A stretch of 64,000 bases of DNA from Escarpia spicata (taxonomy: Eukaryota > Annelida > Polychaeta > Sabellida > Siboglinidae): assembly GCA_963995525.1 (NCBI GenBank), contig OZ023214.1, positions 49,852,578-49,916,577 of the forward strand, read 5' to 3'. Positions within the stretch are counted from its first letter, which is position 1. Each line of letters starts with the position of its first letter. A program made the translations under genes and the position numbers. Under the pieces are notes generated by a model that did not search any database, was not told the origin of the DNA, and was given only the letters and a program-made list of their open reading frames with translations. Shown one piece after another: positions 10,193-29,663 of the stretch.

Positions 10193-10880
10193 GCGTCTTC
10201 GCGTGCGTTCTCTGGGTTGGCCCAGTAGATGGCACCTCTGTAGTGTGCTTAGATACATTCATAATAAATTATGTATATCATGAATACCCAGTTTCAATCA
10301 CCATGAAATTGAATACACGCTATATCGAATATTAGCAAAATATGCAATTTCAAATATAGGTATTAATGCTGTTTAACAATTTTTTATGGGAAATGCTGAT
10401 TCCTTGTTTTAAGTCACTTCCCCAATTTTCATTGCTGAAGACTTTTTATATGTTGTGTAGGTACCTTCAATGTAACCAAAACAGTTGAAATTGCTTCTGT
10501 TGCAATTTGTTCCAGGTCCAACCATAAAAGTCCTGGACTATATCAGCATCACCAACTTATAAGGAACTGAGCAGGAACATTATTATATTAGTATATTTTT
10601 AGAAATGTTTAATAGGGTCTAGCCCTAGTGATTCTTAGTTGAAGAGTGCTTGCAAGAGCCATGCAGGCATACCTACTCCAACAGATACGCCCCATTTGGG
10701 ACATTAATTTTTATTGTCGGAAATGTTAGAAACCGTTGTCACGAGATCAGTCATAAGGGTTAGGCGACTCGAGGCGTATACTTGTTTGCGTAACACTAAT
10801 TTAGTTCATGTGACGCGATCGGGATCGGAAAGGAAGTCGAGGCGCTTGAAAACCAGTGACAGTGTCGAAAACTCTAATGT
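10193..10880. other. Intergenic sequence
   Basis: AT-rich intergenic DNA without a credible ORF. The 79-codon frame at 10714-10953 has no recognisable composition and overlaps the tandem duplication that follows. Confidence 0.4.
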
Positions 10881-11765
10881 AAGGGATCAATACACAGTTG
10901 GTTTTCCCATACGCGACCATGTTAACTTTTGGTCTGATTATAAGAAAACGTGACCGACAAAATGTCTTAAACTTCTCACGTGATGTTATCATCATATCAT
11001 TGACATGCTCATAAATTTAAAAAATTGCATACTTCTAGCTCTCGTAAAATGCCTGTATGTGTGACACCCGTCAATATTTGCAAATGCCGAAACATTACTC
11101 CACAAACAGATCACGCAGGCAAATTGCTGCCAAATATCCGCTTATTCAAATCATCTAGAAATCCACCATTTTACAGTCAACACATTCTACAATCACACAT
11201 GGAAATCTGCCTACTCAAATGCACTTATGTCACAACATGTGAATTTTGTAACAAATAATTTCTCAAAAATACACTACTTTTCTTCGTACAGGAAGTCTAA
11301 CTAGAACATGACCCCGTAAGGGCTCAGCACACTGTCAGTTTTCCCATTGGCGACCATGTTAATGTTTTGTGTGATTCTAAGAAAACGTGACCTATCAAGT
11401 TTCTTATACTTCCCACCAGCTGTTATTATCATCTCATGACATGCTGGTCGATTTTAGTCAACATCTAATATCTCTAGCTCTTGCAAAATGCCTGTATGTA
11501 TGACACCCGTCAATATTTACAAATGCATGCAGGCAGTAATCCGGCTAAAGTGTCAACTAGCCAAATTGCTACCAGATACCCTTCCGCGTAATAAAATCAG
11601 CTAAAAAGACACCATTTTATTGTCAACAGCTTCTACAATCACATCTAGAAATCTGACTACTCAAATGCACTTATGTCAGAGCAAGTGAACATTGTAAAAA
11701 ATCATTTCTCAAAAATATAATGCACTTTTTTTCGTAATCAAGCAGGAAGTCCAACAGTGTGCTGA
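10880..11765. repeat. Diverged tandem duplication (~440 bp x 2) upstream of C1orf50
   Basis: Copy 1 runs about 10880-11316 and copy 2 about 11317-11765. Shared landmarks in the same order are ttttcccat.(a/g)cgaccatgttaa, taagaaaacgtgacc, aaaatgcctgtatgt, gacacccgtcaatattt and the closing caggaagtc.aac. The second copy ends less than 100 bp from the C1orf50 CCAAT and TATA boxes. Confidence 0.8.
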
Positions 11766-11830
11766 CCCCGTAAACATCAAACATGTGCGCGTGTTGCTAT
11801 ATTACGGAGTTGTAAAAGTAACATATTCTC

Positions 11831-11855
11831 ATTGGTTGATATAATCGTATAAATA
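11831..11855 (+). promoter_or_regulatory. C1orf50 core promoter (inverted CCAAT and TATA box)
   Basis: ATTGG at 11831-11835 and TATAAATA at 11848-11855 lie about 85-105 bases upstream of the start codon at 11939, so transcription should begin near 11880. A seven-codon upstream ORF at 11898-11921 lies in the predicted leader. Confidence 0.55.
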
Positions 11856-11938
11856 CGAGTGTCTGCGGAACTACGTTTCATCTTACTTTCGGTGACGATG
11901 GAAGGAGGTCGTGTCGAGTGATCGCGTTTAAGAACACC

Positions 11939-19034
<7,096 letters not shown>

Positions 19035-19394
19035 CAGGGTGTTGTTGTCACACTGAAAGATAGTGCCATATAGTAATTGTGCTATATTTCATGGAAATAC
19101 ATGTAGCATCAACATTAAAAACGTATGTTGTATAACTTTTTGTTGCATTGATATAAATGTTGATATAAATGCTGGAATAACCAGCTACAAGAATGGCATA
19201 TTTGACTCAACATAAAAAAATGGAACGCTTCTCGCTGATGCTTATTACGAACTACGAGCCAAGACTGCTGCACCAAAAAAAATTGAAAATGAGTTTCCAT
19301 CGCGAAACGATGTGGGATAGACTAATTTATGTGTTAGTTGTGTACATGATATAAATGTTACAGAATTGTGTTTATGTTGATGTTTTGTGACACC

Positions 19395-19400
19395 AATAAA
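19395..19400 (+). terminator. C1orf50: Likely C1orf50 poly(A) signal
   Basis: AATAAA about 360 bases after the stop codon, followed by a T-rich stretch. Confidence 0.5.
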
Positions 19401-19464
19401 ATTTTGTTTTAATTGCTGGCAGTGTTTTAAACTACAGTCAATAATTTTAAAACCAGAGCAAACA

Positions 19465-19630
19465 GTGAAAATCACAGCCGACAGCGTGAAAACTACAGTC
19501 AACAGCGTGAAAACTACAGTCAACAAAGTGAAAACTACAGTCAACAAAGTGAAAACTACAGTCAACAAAGTGAAAACCACAGTTAACAAAGTGAAAACCA
19601 CAGCTGACAGAATGAAAAACCACAATTGAC
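19465..19630. repeat. 21-bp minisatellite
   Basis: About seven to eight copies of aaaactacagtcaacaaagtg. As 21 is a multiple of 3, both strands give repetitive open frames (KTTVNKV heptads on plus); these are not taken as genes. Confidence 0.9.
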
Positions 19631-19639
19631 AGTGAGAGA

Positions 19640-20417
19640 ATCACTGCCAAGCGATTGAAAACTTTGAAGCTGTTTTACTTGAAATCATAGTTTTAACGTT
19701 TTTGACATTCAAATTGCTGTATGTTTGGAAATAATCGTAAATGTGGATGTAGGTAATATTTAGGTATCCTTGTTTCCCTGTGATTGTGCTCTATTAATAA
19801 TAAATCACAATAAATTTATTATTTCTTCAGCGCCAATAACATCAGACAATCCGAGCTCAGTGGCACAACAAAACCAAAGGATTAAGCATTCTCGTACTCG
19901 TGTGCTAGGCGAATGTCGTCAACAAATGGATGGATGTGCTAAGAAGCTAGGGAGGATAGGCGATATTAAAAAGATAGGGTTTTGATATTCGAATATATGC
20001 AACACAAATAAACATATGTTTTGAGAATCATCTCATTTTGACATGGTGGGTCACATATTTTCAGTATTCCAGTCAGTTTACACACACAATTAGTTAATTT
20101 TGATGTACTTTCATCTAGATCGGTTCCTGAAGTAATGAATAGAATCAATTTTATTTCATGTCAATGTCGTTTTTACTGTGAAATAGTAACGAGATGAAGT
20201 CAACTTATTATAAATACTTTATCTAAACACTTAGATTTTAGTAAACCATATTTAAATTATACCAATAATCCAAAGCGGTGTCAATATTGAGACCAAACAC
20301 TTGTATATCCACGTTTAATTGTAATTTGTAAACGGACTTAGATAACACATCTTGGTGATTCTCAATAATAAAAAACTAAGCAAATTTAATGCTTTGGTCT
20401 TTGCATACAATTTTGTT
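19640..20417. other. Intergenic AT-rich DNA
   Basis: No recognisable gene or repeat. Confidence 0.5.
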
Positions 20418-22431
20418 AGTCCTTTAGGCCAAAAGGTTCTATGGATACTCTGCGTCCGCCAAGTGCCGTTAGCTGCCTTTTGCAACTTTTCTCTTATTTT
20501 GCATAGACATATCTTAAGGTACTTCACGAGAAATCTGTATTTGATTGAATCATTCTAAGGGCCTCCCAGGGCCCCTGAAACTGGTAGATTTTCACATTTT
20601 GCCTAATTTTTTAAAAACTTCAGTAATGTGTTCTCTGATTTTGCATAGACATTTCATGTGATAGTGCCACTATGCACACGAAATCTGTATTTGATTGAAT
20701 CATTCTAAGGGCACCTCAGGGTTCCCAAAATGGTCATTTTTCCTACTATTTCCCTTCTGCTGTAAGCCTCCTGCAGCCACTGATTTCAACTTAGTGATTG
20801 CCTTCAAGATATCTTCCATTGGATGACTGACAGCAAGTTGAAATTAAATGCAAATAAAACTGAATTGATCATTATTGGTACTCGAATGCAGCGTTGTAAA
20901 CTGGATGGTTTTTTCCCTACGCGTATTTTGAATCAGTACATCACGCCAGCAACCTCGGTGCGTAATCTAGGAGTAATCTTTGATAGAAACTTCAATTTCC
21001 GACAACATATATCTCAAACATGTCGCTGCTGTTTTTATCATATTCGTGATCTTCGCCGTATTCGCCGGTATATGTCATTTTCTGTTGCTAAGACTATTGC
21101 AACAGCGCTTGTTAGCAGCAGAATTGACTATTGCAATTCCCTCCTTTATAATATCGCTAGCAAGGATATCACAAAACTTCAGCGTGTCCAAAATTGTCTA
21201 GCAAGAGTAGTTACAAGATCTCCTCGTTTTTCTCGCTCTGTGCCACTTTTGAAGTCTACATTGGCTTCCTGTACGATATCGTATAATTTTTAAGATCTGT
21301 ACCATTACATATCAGGCACTGTCCAATAAGCAACCATCTTATTTGCATTTATTGCTTACTCCTGTAAGAAAATCTATCCAGCTTCGATCATCTAGTTCTG
21401 ACCTACTTTTTGTTCCTAGAGCCAACACTAACATTGGAACTAGGGCTTTTTCTGTTGCTGCACCAACTCTGGAATATGCTTCCTCTTAGTGTTAGATCAG
21501 TTGAAAATATTACAAAATTCTGTCGTCATTTAAAAACGTATCTTTACAACCTTGCTTATCCACCTTAGCTCCCTAGCGCCTTGACCCATCTGTTGACAAC
21601 TGGAAAACTACTTATGGACTTTGAGATTGACCAACCCTTTTGTTTTGATGCGCCTCTGAGCTTGGTTTCCAAGGATTTAGGCGCAATAGAAGTTATCTTA
21701 TTATTATTATTATTATTATTAATAACTGGTTAGTGGACTTTGCCCTATCACTGGGATGGCTGAGTGGAGCGGCCAGATACAGTGTATAAACCTCTATATT
21801 GGACTAGCCTTGGCTCACTGCCTGCTATTGTCCCAGTGTCAAACAGAATGCCTCCATGTGGGCTGTAACTATGTGTAATGGGAATTCCTACTGCACTGGC
21901 AGAACCTGAGAAATTTTAAAACAACAATAGACATAATTATCAATGCAATATAAAGGTTATGATCTAGGATTAAAATAACTTACGTATAAAATAATTTTTA
22001 AAATAAAATAACTTGGGTATACTCGAAAAGGTTAAAGCACATTTAGCCAAAATCATAAGGAATATTATTAAGATGTTTTACTATACATGTTGCAGCTATT
22101 ACTTTGCTCTAATTCAGTCCGTATTATGTCATTCATTGCTACTGTTTTTAAGTCAAAATGCATGCTATGTATATGTACCTTGTGAACAAATAAACTTTGA
22201 TCATAGTTCACCTCTTTCTTCTTTTCCATTCTGGAGGAGGGTGGTAGGGGCAAAATGAGAACAGAAAATATGTGTATCTTCACTGGCATGCATATAGTCT
22301 CCACTAAGCATGTCAATATTTTACTTCCACCATAACCCTTAATGATCTGTAACTATGATTCATCAAAAAACATTTTGTTAATAATAATTACAAACTCACA
22401 ATATAGTCCAAAGGACTCTTGGTCCATTTTC
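20418..22431. mobile_element. Dispersed repeat, copy A, split by a LINE
   Basis: 20418-20784 and 21723-22431 match 54232-54490 and 54490-55343 in the same order. Shared words include gaaatctgtatttgattgaa, ctgccattgtcccagtgtca, ctactgcactggcagaacct and ctggcatgcatatagtctcc. Each copy opens with agtccttt.gg and closes with its inverse (agtccaaaggact at 22405-22417), suggesting short inverted ends. There is no coding capacity. In this copy gaaatctgtatttgattgaa occurs twice (near 20531 and 20680), a local duplication. Confidence 0.75.
20785..21722 (+). mobile_element. 5'-truncated CR1/L2-like LINE with TTA-repeat tail, inserted in the dispersed repeat
   Basis: The frame from 20823 reads the reverse transcriptase C-terminus: MTDSKLKLNANKTELIIIGT, VRNLGVIFDRNFNFRQHI and SSRIDYCNSLLYN; after a frameshift near 21270 it continues with TRAFSVAAPTLWNMLPLSVR. 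The 3' end is a (TTA)n run at about 21698-21722, a CR1/L2-type terminal microsatellite. It differs from the LINE at 15090 and is a separate insertion. Confidence 0.85.
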
Positions 22432-22762
22432 TTAAAGGAAAACAAAAGGCAAAGTTTTGGTGTTAAGCATCTAAAAGAGTTAATACAAACTAACAATTTC
22501 TAACTACAATCACATTTTTAACGTCAACGGTTTACCAGGAAAACATTTTCGAACACACAACTACCGAATTTCTCTGAACCGCTCAAAATTACGTCACCAA
22601 GTCTGTGTAAATTGTCTGCGTGCCAAGGAGCCTCTATTTGAACAGGAAGTGGCAAGCGCATATATTATGTGCCTGCGGGACCGGCAGCGTGCCATGCTAG
22701 CATAAAGCAGGAGTGCTATTGTTCAGCTAAGAATTGCCAAAACAAAAAGTCGTCACGCCAAT
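22432..22762. other. Region upstream of the 44-aa candidate
   Basis: No gene; contains a GC-richer patch (22660-22700) and gcatatatta, which could serve as a weak TATA element for the ORF at 22763. Confidence 0.3.
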
Positions 22763-25700
22763 ATGTTGCTTTTTTCGTTTTCCAAGCAAAAAGGTAAGAT
22801 ATCTGCCTGTAATAAGATACTATACATAAAATACAACTGTCTACTGTAATAGCATATATTATCAAGGACCAAGGTTTATGATACCACACGGCGCTCGAGC
22901 ATGGCCCTGGGTGATGGAGTTTTCCAAGGCACTTAACTAAACAGACTTAATGGTCTTGTATTTTCATTTTGTGTGTACATTTTATTTTTTGGCAACTAAA
23001 GTGGTGTGAAAGCTAATATTTTTTAGCAGAATGTGTACCTCAAATGATGTTGAATTAGGGAGAGAACGAACAAAATATGGTAGTATGATTTAGGCCAATA
23101 TAAAAACAATAGTTAATATATAATGCAGATTTACCGAATGTTTGCTTGACTCATTCAGACTCAGTCGGCAATAGGGTGATGTGCGATATCGATGCTAATC
23201 CTAAGGCTAAGCCAAGGACGCTAGTAAATAATTTGTATAGTTTGTCTTTTTGCAATATGTTTTGAACAAAATATACGCATAAAAGTTATTGAAACGACGT
23301 GGAATTATGGAAAGAACAATTAGGTAGCGTGTCGTTTAGGACAATAATCCTGTTTTAAGTTTAGCTGCGTAAATAATATCGCCAGGGCAGTGACACTGTG
23401 TCTGTGGTCTGTAGGGAAGCTACATAGTTACCGACTGTAAACAATATATATGGCAATGACACTGTCCTTTTTTTTGTATTTGTGCGAGTGTCCGTTGCTG
23501 TTGACGCAGTGTCTCAACCACTAGCTCTACCGTGTTTGCATAACCAATGTGGTGAAATATAGTTTTGCAAAATACTTTGGTGGTGATTTCATGATTTCAG
23601 TTATTGTAGAAATGAATTATCAATTTTAACTTTAGTTACCAAGGCCTATAATCTGATATGGTGTTGTCAAATTAGCTCATAGCTAAACTTGTGGAAATAT
23701 TATTTTTCTGGTGGAAATGAACTAAACAAATGTGGAAAACAAATAGACACATACATGTGCTGTTGAATGACGGAGAATACTAGGTTCTTCTACCATTTTA
23801 GCTTGATATAAATCATACTGAGAAATTAATTAAGGAACTTCTACATTCAAATAAGTGCATTTGCACACATCATGAAATTCTAGCACAATGTGGTAAAATA
23901 TAGTTCTGCAAAATAATTTGGTAGAGATTTCATGATTTCAGTTATTGTAGAAATTAATGATAAATTATAACCTTAGTTACTAGGGCCTGCAATCTGATAT
24001 ATTTGTTTTACACAAAATATGTATATTTATTGTGTTGGAACACACAAACATATATACAAAGCACAATCAAAATATACTGTATACAGTTTGTTCTATATTA
24101 CACATTTATACCTAATAATAATAATGTTTTATTTCAGAAAAGCACTGTGTCCAGACAGAAAAAAGTATATTGATAAAACATCCATATAAAAATAAATATA
24201 TAAATAAAAAGGATACTATTTTAAGTAACTTTATTTTCGTGTGCAATATTTTCGATATTTACATTACAATGATAGCCTGTTGAATTGACTAATCAAGGTG
24301 TTGCAAATGTCATACTGTCTGGCAAACACATGACACCTGTAACTAACTCTGTATATTTTTTTAATTTTACAGTTACCACAAGATATTAAACAAAAGACCA
24401 TTTCCCCTAGCTCCAGCAGAAGAACTGTGATGATATAGGCCTAGTTAGCTTACAAGAGATGATAATGTGTGACTGTGACATTCACGCATACGGACGCACG
24501 GACATACATACATACAAATCTTTTTATAAATAACGTAACTTAGCACAGAACTCTCCTAGGTCATACTGCTGTAACACCGGGATTTCGTGCAGAATAAACA
24601 TTGCATTTTGACCACATTGCTTCTCACGTATTCTTTGTCAGTTTGATAGGTTAGTATTGTTTCAATGTTATGAGCTAAGTTCACTTGGCAGCATGCAGTG
24701 ACATATCTGATTTATATTTGTTCTTAGTTTAATTATCACAACATAATATGTCAGTGTCATCTACGCCACTACACATACCCTGTATTGGTTTCCAGTTAAG
24801 TTTTTTTCTCTAAGAGCAGGGGCGGATCCAGATAGGATAGTCTGGGGAGGACACAAAACCTCCACTGGTAGCCGAAACAAATGGTGTTGAAAATGTTTCG
24901 CTGTTGCACCATAACTTCAGCTTCTCCGCTGAGCGAGACTGGTGAACATCGGAGGACGGGGGTGGGGGGGGTGCTGTTGAACATTTATCGCCGCCATTCA
25001 AAAAGGTCTACGGGCACATAAATCCCAAAGGTCTAAGGGCACGTGCCGCAGGGCCTCCTAGATCAGCATATGAAGAGTATTTTATTTTATATTAAAGTAA
25101 TCGTCAGCAATCTCATGCCCACATGCTAAGCAAATTCACATAACTGACTACCATTTGAAACTAACATCAAGAAAGATCATGTATTCAAAATTAACAAGTA
25201 TACCACACTAATCCACGATATAAACAATAACGGAATAAAATCAGAATTAACATGCATTGAAATAGGTTGCAGAGGCTATATATCTGAACCCAACAAATCT
25301 AAGACTGACAACCTCCTTAAAATCTCTTGGAATAAAACCACCAACAAAACAACTAATTCCATTGTATCCTTGTCTAAACTAGCTCTGCTAACGCCATTCA
25401 CCCTTTCTAAATGTAAAGACGACCACAATGGTTTAACCCAAGACTAATTTTAATATGATAACCATCACCCTAATATGACAGTAATTACAAAATAAAATTC
25501 CCCTCAACAGCAAGCAATCCTTTACATAAATGTGTTCATTTTCAGTATGACTTACTTTAACCGTTAGTCATTATTTACCGTAGCCTGTTACAGTATACAC
25601 ACATGTACTTGGGTTATCGTTTCACACTTTATTGTATTCTACCGTATGAATAAAGTGATACTCTCTCACTACAGAACAAATTATAATGGTTCCACTTATA

Positions 25701-25897
25701 TTACAGTATTATATATATATATATAAGTTTTCATAACTTTATATGTCACTTATTTACAACGTCAGATGTTTATTTGAGCCTAATTTATTTCAGGTCTCTC
25801 AGATGGGCTGCATACAGACAGTTTACCTGGTGGATCCATGGCAAGCTGGGACGGAGGGTACAGAGAGTTCTACCAGCATGCGCCAGCCATGGAATAA
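22763..25897 (+). CDS. Candidate two-exon gene for a 44-aa protein
   Basis: An ATG at 22763 reads MLLFSFSKQK plus one base and meets a perfect donor (AAG|GTAAGA at 22794). The first good acceptor with a fitting phase that I noticed is at 25791-25793 (ttatttcag). Its exon continues GLSDGLHTDSLPGGSMASWD and GYREFYQHAPAME to a TAA at 25895-25897, giving 44 aa. A poly(A)-like AATAAA lies near 26628. I recognise no family. The same exon is also open in another frame (starting VSQMGCIQTVYLVDP), so the frame choice rests on the upstream exon and its phase. It could be noncoding or part of another transcript. Confidence 0.3.
22800..25790. other. AT-rich DNA with local duplications
   Basis: If the 44-aa candidate is real this is its intron. 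It contains a direct repeat of about 115 bp (23545-23660 and 23885-24000, sharing gatttcatgatttcagttat) and a possible relic of a DNA transposon beginning caggggcggatccag near 24817. No coding sequence was seen. Confidence 0.5.
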
Positions 25898-28370
25898 TCA
25901 AGGTTCCCTGCCCCCGATGGGGGACAACACGAGGGATACCACCCTGGACTTGAAAACTAAACTAGATAATGTACATGTGACCTGTGTAGGTGGGTGGTGG
26001 CAGTATTTACTGTTTCTTTACAAATTGACTGACTCTTGCTGCCAGCAGATCCTCCTTCTCTGGTTTTGGCACATCTGCCCCAGTGACTGTGATCGCATGC
26101 AGTGTGATATTTCTTTATAAACACATCTGTCACTCGATCCATGAGCATTTGTAGGTGGGTACGTGCTGTGGTCTGTTATGCAGTACCCATTGCTTGTGTC
26201 TTTTGGACCACACGACACCAGTCTCAACAGGTTTGTCTGGGCTGGGACGTGCTAGCTTTCATTCCTACAGTGAAGAATAGTGCATGCAGTATTCTAACAA
26301 AATGCCTGCAAATAACTGGTGTAATACACCAGTCTATATGTTGTTAGTAAGCTGCTGTTATTTATTTTATAACTGTAGCATTCGGTGAACTTTAAAATGC
26401 TTTTCTGTGTAAAGTGTTGGTTGTTTTTAGTAACAATATACATGTAATGGCCGATCATGGTAATCACACTGGTACATTAGTAAAATTATACTGATCCTTA
26501 CAAATAAGGCATTCCATCATCACGTTCCTTCACATAATTTATTATCACTTGTTTTTTCTAATTTTTTGTATCTACTGTATATACAGTCACTGTATTTTGA
26601 TATAATGTTTTGAATTTATATTTCTTTAATAAAATTTGTGATAATGACACAAGTGCTCTTATTTATTTCATTACAGACAATTGTATTCTGGTATGTAATT
26701 ACTATATGGAGATGTAATTTATTACACTCAAGTAACTGTACTCATAAATGTACACAGCAACTGATTACAAGGAGTAGGTAGGGTGATACAGAATGGGCAC
26801 TATCCATCTGTGGAGTATTTGCCCCCTCACATCTGAGTAACTGAACTACTGAAAAGTTGGTCATCAGGAACTTTGACTACATAATATTTCTGGTCCCATA
26901 CATAAGTCGGTGGTCCACATATTAACATGTAAACAACATTTACATTATCAGTTTTGGAAGTTTGAATAAACACATTTACTGGTAGTAGTCATGCTGGCTG
27001 GTACTTTTGAGTAGCCATCCTGAAAAAAAACGAGTTGGATGCTTATGAAATGCAATAATTTTGGAAACTGATTATAATGTTAGTTATGCATAGGAGCTGA
27101 TTTAGTGTATTTGGGACTCAAGTTGGTGACTGGAATTCACCTTACAACAAAAATCACTACTTGGGTCGTGGCCCCTTCGCATCATCTACTGATTGAAAAT
27201 CTAAGGGTTAATTGTTGCTTTGGACATGTCTCAGGTATAAAATGAATACATATCAAGTTTGGTACTTACTCCAACAACTGTGCGTCACTGTTGCATGTTG
27301 CACAACACCATCACTGACACAGATGGTTTGATACATTCTGTATCCAAAGAAGGAGGTCCTCGCATATTTGTTATCCAAATTCAAGATATTTTCACAACAG
27401 CTGTTACTTGTTTTGTTATTAGTGTGCAAATAACAAGTTAGTGAAGATGTGTGCACATGGTATGTCATTAAAGATATTTCAACAATACATGATTATTGTG
27501 TTATTGTCATAGTGATGCCAGTTTTTTTTTATTATTGTTATGTTTGTTTAACTGCATTTCACGTGCAGCATAGCATCATAATAATTTACAATTATTTTAG
27601 TTATTATAACGAATTATTATTCGAATTGTTAACCATTATCAACATGAAAATACAACGCAGAAAAACTAACGTATTAGGTTAGCATTATTATACAATGCTT
27701 CCGGTGTCATAATTGGTAAGGGACAAATTACCCAGTAGGCGGCAGCACAAATTGCAGTGGCAATGCGTCTGTAAAATCCGCTAGATGGAAGGCTGTTGTT
27801 TTCGACTCGCTGAGAATTTTATATGTTCTCATAAGTGCTCAGCCGCAATACATAAATTATTGTTATAACAATAACTACTGTTATAGCAACAACAGTATTA
27901 CGAATCTGTACTGCTTTAGTTAATGGAATAAGTTAAGTTTTTTCATTGCGTCTTGAATGTTAATGGAAAAAGTTGCTGTAACATTTTGTGATAACCATTC
28001 AACTGCCCCACACCGTCTCAAATGCTCAGAAATGTGCCCAGATTTCAAGCCTGAACTGACAACCGAACTGCGTACTCACCATTACTGTTAGACGAAATCC
28101 ATTTGTGAGCCTCTCGAAAATTGGATCCTGCAAGCTCTATTATTATTGTATCTATGGTAAGTGTGCTTGTATGCACACTACGAATGTTGTTCGTTTTAAG
28201 ACGTTTAAGTCATATAATTAGTTACTATGAAAACAGGTATTATAATTGCATATTATATGAAACAAAGTTTATATATAGCCTGGTGTTGAGGAAATGATAT
28301 ATAGTGTATTGGGCATGTTGATTCACTGGAATCTTATATAAAGGATGGTCGGCAAGAATGCAATTTTAAT
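25898..28370. other. Intergenic region upstream of NADK
   Basis: AT-rich; no recognisable gene. AATAAA near 26628 may end the 44-aa candidate transcript. Frames here are short and unremarkable. Confidence 0.5.
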
Positions 28371-28860
28371 GGCGTTGTCGCGCTTACATTTATCCGGGCG
28401 TTAAATAATATCCGGGTGACGTTTCTACGCGTGCGCGATTCTAGGAGAATGTATTTAGCACCAACTACGACTGTCGCGTTTTCATTTATCCGGGCGTTAT
28501 GTATATATATATATATTATATATATATATATATAAAATTACATGTATGTCTATATATACATTTAAATTATAAAATGTTTGCTTCCCACAGACATCAACAA
28601 TTTCTGTCGTAAAACAGTTTCCTGTCACGCACACGTCACGTGACTTACTCTTATACTTGGTCACAAATCTGAAACAGCAAATTAAAATTATGTACTCTAA
28701 CTATAACGCTCGTATTACGATAACAAACGAAACATATTTAACTACTGGATATTATTTATCACTACGTGATCTACTGGTGCCAAATATTATGCCTTACGTA
28801 TGCACATAAACATCACCCGGACAAAATTTAACGCACGGATAAATGTAAGCGTGACAGCGT
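28371..28860. mobile_element. ~490-bp MITE with ~50-bp inverted ends next to the NADK promoter
   Basis: The left end gcgttgtcgcgcttacattt (28372 on) and the inverse of the right end (about 28808-28858) match over about 50 bp with a few differences, including the shared cttacatttatccg and gcgttaaat. A third partial copy of the end, catttatccgggcgtta, lies inside near 28484 in the left orientation, next to a (TA)n tract. No transposase is present. Confidence 0.65.
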
Positions 28861-28948
28861 CTTCCGTCATAATAGTGGCGCCACATGGTGGGTGGCTAGG
28901 CAGTCGGCGAAGATCAAGTTTGTCGGGTCAATAATTTCCTGGCACATC

Positions 28949-28984
28949 ATGGCGCGTCATGCACAACATGTGTCGATCTCCTGA
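28949..28984 (+). promoter_or_regulatory. NADK: Upstream ORF in the predicted NADK leader
   Basis: An 11-codon ATG ORF (MARHAQHVSIS) ends 116 bases before the NADK start codon. No TATA box is evident nearby, so whether it is in the mRNA depends on the unknown start site. Confidence 0.3.
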
Positions 28985-29100
28985 TTCGGGATATATTTAG
29001 TTTAGCGTTATTAGTCACGTTTCACACTTGAGTAAAGGAAGTCAGTTGTGGACGTTGTCTGTGATAAAATGTGTTGATTTCTAACGGCTCAGCCTTCACC

Positions 29101-29663
29101 ATGAGTAGTGAAATGCGTACGAACGCCGGTGATATAAAGACTGAACAGGTTCAAGTTCAACCAGTTATCGCGAGCATGGCTGCGCTGTCGACATCGACCG
29201 TTGGCGTTGCCCCAGTTCACATAACTACTGCACCCTCGGCGACCACTCCATACGCAGCTACACCATTCAACCGCACGTCGAATTCAGCAACAACCATCTC
29301 AACAACAAATAACCACTGTGAGAACAATGTAACGGCAACGGCCCGTGCTCGGGGCAAATGTTCAGACTCCGTGCCCACGGGGGCGTGGCGTTCTGTGTCT
29401 GTGGCTGACAATCACAATGGGGATTGGCACGAAAACAACGTAGTGGCTCAGGTGACCTGGGCCAATGAGTTTGAACACGGGGGTTTTAATGCACATCAAC
29501 ACCGCCGAGAGCATTCGAGTAATAGCATGAGCGAAGTTGAGGAAGAGTTAGCCGACAACATGGAACGCAGTGACGACAATCATGACACAGACACCGCCGA
29601 TAGCAATGGGGACCTAGACGGTGTCGGAGCTTCTCAGAAACGAGCAAATTTTCACAGACAAAG
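29101..29663 (+). CDS. NADK: NADK exon 1
   Basis: Starts at the first ATG of a long frame in good context (ttcaccATGa), [13 protein letters not shown]. Residues 1-100 are rich in Thr, Ser, Ala and Asn; residues about 145-180 are acidic; it ends ANFHRQ plus AG. Its phase (2) fits exon 2, where AG+G makes Arg, giving [10 protein letters not shown], which parallels the basic RTRSL segment before the catalytic domain in other NADKs. Low complexity makes it hard to confirm by homology; an untested alternative first exon is possible. Confidence 0.7.

Noticed and set aside
25743..26120. 125-codon ORF starting MSLIYNVRCLF
   Set aside because: It runs through the likely acceptor at 25793 and past it into simple sequence; the spliced 44-aa reading explains the exon better, though neither is proven.
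29101..29663. Separate single-exon gene
   Set aside because: The frame ends at a donor in phase 2, which fits NADK exon 2 exactly and produces a segment resembling other NADK N-termini.
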